DNA of 13,040 bases, from positions 1 to 13,040 of the forward strand of contig JBLYYN010000056.1 in NCBI GenBank assembly GCA_048550535.1. Direction: 5' to 3'. Of the stretch, positions 7,460-13,040 are shown in pieces; position 1 is the stretch's first letter, and every line of letters begins with the position of its first letter. This DNA is from CBDULX01 sp048550535 (GTDB lineage: Bacteria > Pseudomonadota > Gammaproteobacteria > SZUA-229). The translations under genes and the position numbers were made by a program. A model generated the notes under the pieces. That model was not told where the DNA came from. It saw nothing but the letters and a program-made list of their open reading frames with translations, and did not search any database.

Positions 7460-7473
7460 CCAGCTTTAGCTGG
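7460..7473. repeat. perfect dyad CCAGCT-TT-AGCTGG
   Basis: A perfect 6-2-6 inverted repeat about 100 bases upstream of the DUF4442 start. It could be an operator or a hairpin in the leader; no more can be said. Confidence 0.4.
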
Positions 7474-7493
7474 ACAAATTCTGACCGCAACTT

Positions 7494-7514
7494 CCAATAT
7501 CATGTAAATATTGG
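7494..7514. repeat. perfect 7-7-7 inverted repeat
   Basis: CCAATAT and ATATTGG flank a 7-base spacer. It lies 20 bases from the previous dyad, upstream of the DUF4442 operon. This spacing suits a dimeric regulator site with half-sites 14 bases apart, but it could also be a chance hairpin. Confidence 0.4.
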
Positions 7515-7587
7515 CCAGCCAGTTATCCATCAAGGCGAAGAAAAACACAAATACTCAGATATATACAGATATAACATGAAGTGACTC

Positions 7588-7622
7588 AGATAGAACAAGA
7601 TAGAACAAGATAGAACAAGATA
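7588..7622. repeat. 10-bp tandem repeat, 3.5 copies
   Basis: The unit TAGAACAAGA occurs three times exactly at 7591-7620, with matching partial units on both sides. Two CAGATATA copies lie just to the left (7556-7573), so the whole stretch is low-complexity A/G-rich. The period equals about one helical turn. There are no spacers, so it is not a CRISPR. Confidence 0.85.
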
Positions 7623-7749
7623 CATCATAGATTAACTTAATTGTATAAGTCTCGATTTAATACAACGATTGTGCAATCCATCTTAATACAATCTGGCAGT
7701 TGCTTAGTTCCGCAATTAGCCAGAAGCGGACTGATCAAAAATTTAAAAC

Positions 7750-7836
7750 TTTGCCACAGAGGCACAGAGTTTTTATAAGTACGCCCTATTACAAGCACGA
7801 CAGATTTCTCTGTGCACTCTGTGCCTCTGCGGCAAA
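7750..7836. repeat. Long imperfect inverted repeat, CACAGAGGCACAGAG type
   Basis: The left arm at 7750-7769 (TTTGCCACAGAGGCACAG plus AG) is complementary to the right arm at 7817-7836 in 19 of 20 positions, around a 47-base centre. The centre ends with a further CTCTGTGCA copy that partly repeats the arm. Sequences of this kind, CACAGAG tandem pairs with arms pointing inward, are known as dispersed non-coding repeats in many proteobacterial genomes. It has no ORF and no clear target-site duplication. A small non-autonomous element or a hairpin-forming RNA are both possible. Confidence 0.75.
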
Positions 7837-7947
7837 TCTTTGTTGATTTTACGGCCGGTTCAGGGTGGTTAGAGACATCCAGTCCATATACGTATTGTCA
7901 GATCAGGTTTGAGTAACTACAACTTAATGCATCGACCACTGTGACCC

Positions 7948-7969
7948 TGCCGATTCAAATCAGCCGGCA
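7948..7969. repeat. hairpin downstream of the PhoD-like gene
   Basis: TGCCGATT pairs with the outer part of CAGCCGGCA across a short loop, with a 3-base bulge. It lies about 50 bases past the PhoD-like stop on the minus strand. No T-run follows, so it is at best a weak transcript-end structure. Confidence 0.25.
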
Positions 7970-8020
7970 ATAGCATGACATATTCACAGTAGCCTAAACT
8001 TAAATTTCTGTTAATGACTC

Positions 8021-9400
8021 TCAACAAACATCAATAGCCACAGAGTGAAGCAGTTGTCCGTGTTCAGAGTACCAGTTTGAAACGACTTTTTCATTGCTTA
8101 CAGATACATGACAAAAGTTATGACCCTGCATCAGCTCATCTTCGTTACCAATAAATGGAGCAGTCAGTTTTGATGGATAGCCATCATCAGGCTTGTTAAT
8201 GATTAGAGCGCCATATGAACCCTGTGTATCACCTGAAAGAAGAATAACGGGACGTCCAGGGTGACGTTCTGTATATTCATCAATCAATTCACATAACCAT
8301 TTTCGCTCATCTGGAAAAATTTCCCAGCAATCTTTTGCACCATTAAATAAATGATCACTATCTGTATCGGTTGCAACCGACACAGGACTGACAATAAACT
8401 TTATTTTATTAGAATCATTTAAAAGCCAGTTTTCAAATCTGTCTTTTTGCTTATCACCCAACAGACACTTATCAGGCAACTTATCAGAGCGCACATCCAT
8501 GACGAAGAAATCGCCAACACCATAGTCGAAATGATAGTAAAAGCTATCATTATAGGTATCAGGATTAAGGACAGATTGATAAGCACTAAAATATTTTTTG
8601 CCATTCTCATAGGCGGTTGTTATCCATGACCTGTCGTTTTTTCCATCCACACTCCCGTTATTTAATACGTCATGGTCATGCCACATCATTAGACTAGGAT
8701 ACCTGGATACTATTTTGGAAAAATTTGGCCTGCCCCATGCCTTATGATAGTGAGATTGATAATGAGATTCTTTTTGTAATTTTCTTTGTTTTAGAAGAGA
8801 TAACACACCTCCCCCTGGATGATCGGCATATACCTGATCACCGAGCAACAACATAAAATCAGGCTTACCCAGATTATAGTCATGCTTGCTGTTCTCAATC
8901 ACATCAGAACAGCGAATATCATGACTGTTATCTAAAATTTCTAAATCAGAATGCCTACATGAACCCAACACAAAACCAAACGAGCTGTCCTGCCCAAAGG
9001 GTGCTAGCCTGGTCGGTATATATTCAATACCAGACCAGTCCAGGTTTAGCTCATAACCGAAGAGTGAGAGTGATTTGTCAATGCAGCCGACACGGTATAA
9101 CAATGCTCTTTTACCATTAGCCATAGCGAGCTTCCACTTAACATCATTTACTTCAATGATACCGGCATAATCCAGTGCCTGATCAAAGCTAAAGAGCTCA
9201 AAATAACTCACATTATTATCGGGATTTTTTATCTCCAGTATGCCTTGTTGATCTGTGTTATTAGATCGGCCCCAAACCTTTACTGAAGATGATGTCGAAT
9301 GACCGAGAACTGGACCAAGATCCAGGGGCTGCACTTTGTGCGGACTCATACTTGTTCCCGCAACATTAATATTTCTGAATAAAATTTTGATAAAATCCAT
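8021..9400 (-). CDS. PhoD-like metallophosphoesterase, cytoplasmic
   Basis: A 459-residue protein of the PhoD-like phosphatase/phosphodiesterase class. The N-terminal part has a LGPVLGHSTSSSVKVWGRS segment (27-45), the usual beta-sandwich start of this class. The metal-site motifs follow in order: GSCR (146-149), LLLGDQVYAD (184-193), MWHDHDV (239-245), MDVRS (301-305) and LLSGDTQGSYG (387-397). In relatives the last motif is normally SGD-x-H, so Gln here replaces a probable metal-ligand histidine, which may weaken or alter catalysis. There is no Tat or Sec signal, unlike secreted PhoD. The frame opens at TTG 9439, but ATG 9398-9400 has AGGA 7 bases ahead and is preferred. It is a single-gene unit, visibly more AT-rich than the signalling operon, and flanked by repeat-rich DNA, which fits later acquisition. 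The natural substrate is unknown. Confidence 0.82.
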   Translation of the reverse strand: MDFIKILFRNINVAGTSMSPHKVQPLDLGPVLGHSTSSSVKVWGRSNNTDQQGILEIKNPDNNVSYFELFSFDQALDYAGIIEVNDVKWKLAMANGKRALLYRVGCIDKSLSLFGYELNLDWSGIEYIPTRLAPFGQDSSFGFVLGSCRHSDLEILDNSHDIRCSDVIENSKHDYNLGKPDFMLLLGDQVYADHPGGGVLSLLKQRKLQKESHYQSHYHKAWGRPNFSKIVSRYPSLMMWHDHDVLNNGSVDGKNDRSWITTAYENGKKYFSAYQSVLNPDTYNDSFYYHFDYGVGDFFVMDVRSDKLPDKCLLGDKQKDRFENWLLNDSNKIKFIVSPVSVATDTDSDHLFNGAKDCWEIFPDERKWLCELIDEYTERHPGRPVILLSGDTQGSYGALIINKPDDGYPSKLTAPFIGNEDELMQGHNFCHVSVSNEKVVSNWYSEHGQLLHSVAIDVC

Positions 9401-9750
9401 TTTCATTTCCTGTGTATTTATATTGATGAAGCGTGTCAAATACGCCAGACCTACACCTTGCTATATTCAAAAAATACCATGATTAAAATAATAAAGCATC
9501 ACCTGAATGGGTGACCTCTAAATTTATCTGCGTTTATAGATAGCGACTGCAGAAGATATTTATTGAGGGCAATGGGATCATAATGAATCCTGTACATACT
9601 AATTGCTTAATATTTCAGCACAAACTGCCTGTTAGCATGAAATAAGCTTTATTTTCCTAAATAATTCGGTCTTTCTGAAAGCTACTGACATAACGTTGTC
9701 AGTAGGGGTTTGCTAGGGTGCCAGCTCCATTAAATCAACAGGAGATAATA
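9401..9750. other. Non-coding region between divergent genes, about 350 bases
   Basis: AT-rich, without a convincing gene. It must supply the promoters of the minus-strand PhoD-like gene and the plus-strand 49-codon ORF. A 5-6-5 hairpin (TCACC/GGTGA) lies at 9499-9514 and a strong dyad at 9682-9705. TTGACA occurs on the minus strand just ahead of the PhoD-like start, but too close to it for a usable -10. Confidence 0.5.
9682..9705. promoter_or_regulatory. perfect 9-6-9 dyad, operator candidate
   Basis: CTACTGACA and TGTCAGTAG are exact complements around TAACGT. It ends 45 bases before the ATG of the 49-codon ORF, in the position of an operator or leader hairpin. The TGACA-6-TGTCA core has the form of a dimeric repressor site; no regulator gene is in the window. 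Confidence 0.5.
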
Positions 9751-9900
9751 ATGGACCAACAAGCGATACAGGATTATTTAACTATAGAATGTCAGTATGA
9801 AAGTGATGCCATATATAAATCAGGAAAATTTAATATATACGAACGACTGCCACTCAAGCTTATAACTCAGTCCCGGCCAGTTGTGACGATGGCATCCTGA
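9751..9900 (+). CDS. 49-residue ORF, possibly a 5' gene remnant
   Basis: The ATG is preceded by AGGAG with a 6-base spacer, the best ribosome site in the window, and by a perfect 24-base dyad. The product begins MDQQAIQDYLTIECQYESDA and is soluble with mixed charge for about 36 residues. Its last 13 or so codons lie antisense to the end of the lipoprotein gene (overlap 9860-9900) and read as unrelated tail. This fits the start of a longer gene cut off by a rearrangement near 9855, or a genuine tiny protein. I do not recognise a family. The start region looks real; the coding status of the tail is doubtful. Confidence 0.4.
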   Translation: MDQQAIQDYLTIECQYESDAIYKSGKFNIYERLPLKLITQSRPVVTMAS

Positions 9901-10756
9901 ATGTCACCTTGATGGGATTGTGATCAGATGAAGTCACTTCAAGGGTCTCTTCCTTAATCAGCTCCAGGCCGCGATAAAATACGTGATCCAGAGGATTACC
10001 AAACAACATCAAGCGGTTATGTTGTTTGTAGGTAACTGCATCCAGTGATAACAGCTCAGCCATCTGATTGACTATGCCCATTCTGCTATCACTCCAGGTA
10101 TTAAAATCACCGGCCACAATCACCGGTCCTTCATGATGTCGAATGGCATTGGCTAATGAGGCTATCTGCTGCATATAGGCCCCCGTACCCAGAGTGAAGT
10201 TAATACTGTGAATATTGGCTACCAGAAGGTTATGTTCACTATTTGACAGGCGGTACTCACTGATTAATATGGTTTTGGGAATTCGAATCAGCGGCTCTTT
10301 TGCACGCAAGCCACAGCTGCGCAATGCTCTGACTTTTGAGGCCGTTAATACACCGGCTTCCGCGTCCTCATAATAAAATGCCGTGTTCAGGCTCCAGTGC
10401 AACTGTTGTGCGCTCAATGCCTGATAGAGCTCCTGCTTAAGCACTGCTTCCTGTATAACAACTATATCCTGTTGCTGGATATGCTTGTTAAAGTCACTGG
10501 CCCAGTTATCACGCTGGCCTTTGTAAATATTCCAGTTAATCAGGGAAATACGATTAGTGTCCAGCACTGATTCTGATCTCGCTCCGGCCTTGATGAAGCC
10601 AGTTCTGTTGCCATGGGTACAATTCGCCTGTACCTGCATCTGACCCATCTCCACATCCATAGCCACCAGTTGCATCTCTGGCGGTATGGTGACACAGCTG
10701 CTAATAGCAAAAGTCAGCAATAATAAGCTTATATTACGAAATGTGTGTTTGAGCAT
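9860..10756 (-). CDS. YafD-like endonuclease/exonuclease/phosphatase lipoprotein
   Basis: A 298-residue protein of the endonuclease/exonuclease/phosphatase (EEP) superfamily, closest in style to the YafD group. The N-terminus is a lipoprotein signal: basic start, hydrophobic stretch LLLLTFAI, and lipobox ISSC with Cys21; the residue after it is Val, so outer-membrane sorting is likely. The EEP active-site set is intact: Asn76 in SLINWNIYKG, Glu103 in VVIQEAV, His183 in NIHSI, the AGDFNTWSD motif (Asp217, Asn219), LDHVF (Asp257, His258) and SSDHNPI (Asp278, His279). The substrate may be DNA, RNA or a phosphate ester in the periplasm; this cannot be read from sequence. The ATG 10754-10756 has no clear Shine-Dalgarno, but no better start exists that keeps the signal peptide. 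Its 3' end overlaps the antisense 49-codon ORF. Confidence 0.85.
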   Translation of the reverse strand: MLKHTFRNISLLLLTFAISSCVTIPPEMQLVAMDVEMGQMQVQANCTHGNRTGFIKAGARSESVLDTNRISLINWNIYKGQRDNWASDFNKHIQQQDIVVIQEAVLKQELYQALSAQQLHWSLNTAFYYEDAEAGVLTASKVRALRSCGLRAKEPLIRIPKTILISEYRLSNSEHNLLVANIHSINFTLGTGAYMQQIASLANAIRHHEGPVIVAGDFNTWSDSRMGIVNQMAELLSLDAVTYKQHNRLMLFGNPLDHVFYRGLELIKEETLEVTSSDHNPIKVTFRMPSSQLAGTEL

Positions 10757-11152
10757 AATAATAAATCAGCAATAATTAAATAAGTGTAGCAAACAATAAT
10801 TTACATCGCTGTGGGTGAAAACCATAAGCTAATCCGGAGTAGTCACTGCACAGACGTAGGAAATAGCACATCACAGCTCCCTGTATCACTCACCACCAGG
10901 TAAAACGCCCCCATTCAGGGCCTTAGGCCTGATTCAGGCGCCCAGGGCTGACTTCGCGTGGAGATTTTTCAATTAGAAAACGATAGCTTCAGCGGTTCAC
11001 GACAAACCACTCATCAACAGATTCTCCATGTTTGTCATCCATGGAAATATCGATAAGCTACTGTTTTATTTTAGATTATCATTTATATACTGAGACATCA
11101 TAAGTTTTGACTAGCCATCTATGAATCTGGAAATGCCATAAACTCTCTATGC

Positions 11153-11208
11153 GACCCATTTACACCATATAAATTCCATTCTATACATGGATTTATGAGG
11201 GACGGGTC
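11153..11208. repeat. imperfect hairpin in the cti upstream region
   Basis: GACCC at the left pairs with GGGTC at the right, and nearer the loop ATAAATTCCAT pairs with ATGGATTTAT with one bulge, around a short TCTATAC loop. The middle is mismatched. It lies about 54 bases upstream of the proposed -10 box. It could be an upstream binding site or the end of an unseen short transcript. Confidence 0.35.
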
Positions 11209-11237
11209 ATAAATTTTACCCATATCAGTGAAAGCTT

Positions 11238-11267
11238 TTATCCATATATCGATTTCGATAGTATAAT
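11238..11267 (+). promoter_or_regulatory. cti promoter candidate with embedded operator dyad
   Basis: A consensus -10 box TATAAT lies at 11262-11267, with a weak -35 TTATCC at 11238-11243 (18-base spacing). The perfect dyad TATCGA-TT-TCGATA (11247-11260) fills the spacer between them, where a bound repressor would block polymerase. The start of cti is 111 bases downstream of the -10 box. The -10 match and the dyad are plain; that they control cti is inferred. Confidence 0.5.
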
Positions 11268-11378
11268 CGCAAAATTACGGCCAAAGGTCACTCAACTTGA
11301 GCCATTATCGGCAAATATCTATAGCCAGTGTATTTTAGACATACTTATTTGCACCAGAAATAACGAGAAAACGACCCG

Positions 11379-13040
11379 ATGATCAAACGCACAATAAGAA
11401 TCACATCCGTTTTATCTTGCTTCATTTTGCTGACTGCATGTGGGCAAAAACAGGAAAGTATCACCCAGGCGCAGGCAGATGTGGACTACGATATTTTACA
11501 AAAAGAAGAAAGCATCTCCTTTGTGAAACAGGCGCGCCCGGTTTTAGAACAACGCTGTATTGTCTGCCATGGATGCTACGATGCACCCTGCCAGTTGAAA
11601 CTCTCGTCAATTGAGGGCATTAAACGCGGCTCCAATCCTGAAAAAGTCTATAATGCTGAGCGCCTGTTAGCAATTGAGCCCACACGTTTGTTTATTGACG
11701 CCAACTCTGAAGAGGAATGGCGAGCCAAAGGTTTTCATTCCGTGCTGAATGAAAAAGAAAATGACCCTGCCAATAATCTTCGACATTCCGTGCTCTATAA
11801 TATGCTACGCCTCAAGCAACTTAAACCACAGCCCAGAGTGGGTATGATTGATGACAGTTTTGATTTAAGCCTGTATAGAGATCAAACATGCCCGGGGAAT
11901 GATAAATTTGATCAATATGCCGAGAAATTCCCAATGCAGGGAATGCCATTTGGCATGCCTAATTTATCAGATAAAGAATATCATATACTGGTGAAATGGA
12001 TTTCTCAGGGCCTGCCTGATGATAGCAATGTAAATTTACCCCTATCCACTGAGCAGCAGATAAAAAAATGGGAAACATTTTTTAATAAATCTGACATCAA
12101 GCATAAGCTTGTTAGCCGATATTTATACGAACACCTGTTTTTAGGCCATTTATACTTCAAAGGTGCAGATAATCGGGAGTTCTTCCGCCTGGTCCGCTCT
12201 TATACACCACCGGGAAAACCCATCAAGGAAATTGCTACGGTAAGAGCATTTGACGATCCTGGTGTGGCGCAATTTTATTATCGTTTGAGATATTACAAGT
12301 CATCCATCGTAGATAAAACGCACTTTATTTATGAGCTATCAGATAAACGCATGGCACGTTACAAAGAGCTATTCATTAACAATGATTACCAGGTGAATGG
12401 GCTGCCATCGTACAAACCCGAAGTTGCCGCCAATCCTATCAAAGCATTTATCGACATACCGACCAAATCACGCTATCTTTTTTTACTGGATGATGCCAAG
12501 TACTTTATAGAGGGTTTTATTAAAAGTCCTTCTTGTCGAGGTCAGGTGGCACTGAATGTTATCGAAGATAATTTCTGGGTATTCTTCTCTAATCCAGATT
12601 TGTCGGTGGTGAATCATAACGACCACTATATGGATGCTATGGTAGAAAATCTCAATCTTCCGGCGGAAAAAGGTAATACCCTAAATTTGTTAAGCGCCTG
12701 GAGTCAATACTGGGATCCGCAGCACGACTATATGCTAAAACGGCAGAAACGTTTTGGAACAATACAAAAAATGGATCTTGATCAGGCGCTGAAATATGTC
12801 TGGAATGGCGAAAGCAGTATGGACAAAAACAACCGGACACTCACTATTTTCCGTCATTTTGATAGTGCTACAGTCAAACATGGTTTAATTGGTGATTATC
12901 CTGAAACCGCCTGGATTATCGATTATCCTTTATTAGAACGTATCCATTATTTACTGGTTGCGGGATATAATGTTTATGGCAATGTTGGGCATCAGTTGAC
13001 CAGTCGCTTATATATGGATTTTTTACGTATGGAAGGTGAA
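11379..13040 (+). CDS. cti: Fatty acid cis/trans isomerase, first 554 residues
   Basis: Cti converts cis-unsaturated acyl chains of membrane phospholipids directly to trans, which stiffens the membrane under solvent or heat stress; it works in the periplasm and carries a c-type heme. Here 554 codons are visible and the gene runs off the right edge; family members are about 750-800 residues. The heme motif CIVCH (Cys60, Cys63, His64) is followed at once by G-CYDAPCQL, with two more cysteines (66 and 71), the typical Cti N-terminus. Further family-like stretches include GMPFGMPNLSD (from about residue 190) and YMDFLRMEGE at the cut edge. The signal sequence ends in LLTAC, a good lipobox with Cys21 and Gly at +2, so this Cti may be an outer-membrane-anchored lipoprotein. 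ATG 11379-11381 is the only start giving that signal; its ribosome site is weak (ACGAGAAAA). Reading is continuous without frameshift. Confidence 0.93.
   Translation, partial: MIKRTIRITSVLSCFILLTACGQKQESITQAQADVDYDILQKEESISFVKQARPVLEQRCIVCHGCYDAPCQLKLSSIEGIKRGSNPEKVYNAERLLAIEPTRLFIDANSEEEWRAKGFHSVLNEKENDPANNLRHSVLYNMLRLKQLKPQPRVGMIDDSFDLSLYRDQTCPGNDKFDQYAEKFPMQGMPFGMPNLSDKEYHILVKWISQGLPDDSNVNLPLSTEQQIKKWETFFNKSDIKHKLVSRYLYEHLFLGHLYFKGADNREFFRLVRSYTPPGKPIKEIATVRAFDDPGVAQFYYRLRYYKSSIVDKTHFIYELSDKRMARYKELFINNDYQVNGLPSYKPEVAANPIKAFIDIPTKSRYLFLLDDAKYFIEGFIKSPSCRGQVALNVIEDNFWVFFSNPDLSVVNHNDHYMDAMVENLNLPAEKGNTLNLLSAWSQYWDPQHDYMLKRQKRFGTIQKMDLDQALKYVWNGESSMDKNNRTLTIFRHFDSATVKHGLIGDYPETAWIIDYPLLERIHYLLVAGYNVYGNVGHQLTSRLYMDFLRMEGE

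Larger units (their letters stand above)
7358..8020. other. Non-coding region with dyads and repeats, about 660 bases
   Basis: No gene is visible. It lies between two minus-strand genes and must hold the promoter of the DUF4442 operon (GATAAT on minus near 7407-7412 is a possible -10, without a good -35) and the 3' end of the PhoD-like gene. It contains two perfect dyads, a tandem repeat, a long inverted repeat and a hairpin, listed separately. This density of repeats suggests a spot where small mobile or repetitive elements accumulate. Confidence 0.6.
10757..11378. other. Non-coding region upstream of cti, about 620 bases
   Basis: No gene is visible between the divergent lipoprotein and cti genes. 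It holds a 13-base perfect palindrome GCCTGATTCAGGC at 10927-10939 inside a C/G-rich patch (10905-10950), a long imperfect hairpin at 11153-11208, and the best promoter candidate for cti at 11238-11267. The long gap suggests a regulated or long 5' leader for cti. Confidence 0.55.

Noticed and set aside
7588..7622. Tandem repeat as a CRISPR array
   Set aside because: Units are only 10 bases and directly abutting, with no spacers and no cas genes nearby.
9401..9440. TTGACA upstream of the PhoD-like gene as a -35 box
   Set aside because: At normal spacing the -10 would be a poor TACACA and the transcript would begin at the start codon.
10905..10950. GC-rich palindromic patch as a terminator
   Set aside because: The GCCTGATTCAGGC palindrome is short, no T-run follows on either strand, and no gene ends there.
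11417..11614. 65-codon plus-strand open frame
   Set aside because: It is an out-of-frame overlap with cti, whose CIVCH and CYDAPC motifs are read in the other frame.

Overview
The window looks like a chromosomal piece of a free-living, probably aquatic gammaproteobacterium. The lineage is inferred from a fatty acid cis/trans isomerase gene (cti, known mainly from gammaproteobacteria), predicted lipoproteins with standard lipoboxes, a large REC-PAS-PAS-GGDEF-EAL protein and ordinary Shine-Dalgarno sites. Coding density is modest: five gaps of about 250-670 bases hold no convincing gene but many small dyads and repeats. No tRNA, rRNA, CRISPR array, transposase or phage gene was seen.

Layout. 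(1) 1-126, minus: start of a small HIG1-type membrane protein that runs off the left edge. (2) 127-797: AT-rich non-coding DNA. (3) 798-5395, minus: a tight three-gene signalling operon, transcribed as a REC-PAS-PAS-GGDEF-EAL c-di-GMP protein, then a 180-residue protein resembling the metOD1 (methanogen output domain 1) family with three cysteines, then a soluble PAS histidine kinase. The gaps are 25 and 4 bases. (4) 5396-5648: a divergent control region rich in ATATCAG motifs, then a 55-residue two-helix membrane protein on plus (5649-5816). (5) 5842-7357, minus: a two-gene operon of a DUF4442 hotdog protein and a nitronate monooxygenase-like flavoprotein. (6) 7358-8020: non-coding, with several dyads, a 10-bp tandem repeat and a long imperfect inverted repeat. 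(7) 8021-9400, minus: a PhoD-like metallophosphoesterase with an altered last metal motif. (8) 9401-9750: non-coding, with a perfect 9-6-9 dyad ahead of a 49-codon ORF (9751-9900). (9) 9860-10756, minus: a YafD-like endonuclease/exonuclease/phosphatase lipoprotein. (10) 10757-11378: non-coding, including a promoter-plus-operator candidate. (11) 11379-13040, plus: the first 554 residues of Cti, cut by the right edge.

How the parts fit. The signalling operon reads as a self-contained circuit. The kinase has no membrane segment and could phosphorylate the receiver of the GGDEF-EAL protein, with the cysteine-bearing metOD1-like protein as a cytosolic sensor or adaptor. This is inferred from gene order and domains. 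Cti makes trans-unsaturated fatty acids in existing phospholipids under solvent or heat stress. The other genes have no clear shared pathway. Several starts were moved from the longest open frame to sites with a good Shine-Dalgarno: the kinase (GTG), the GGDEF-EAL protein (TTG), the nitronate monooxygenase (GTG), the DUF4442 protein and the PhoD-like protein.
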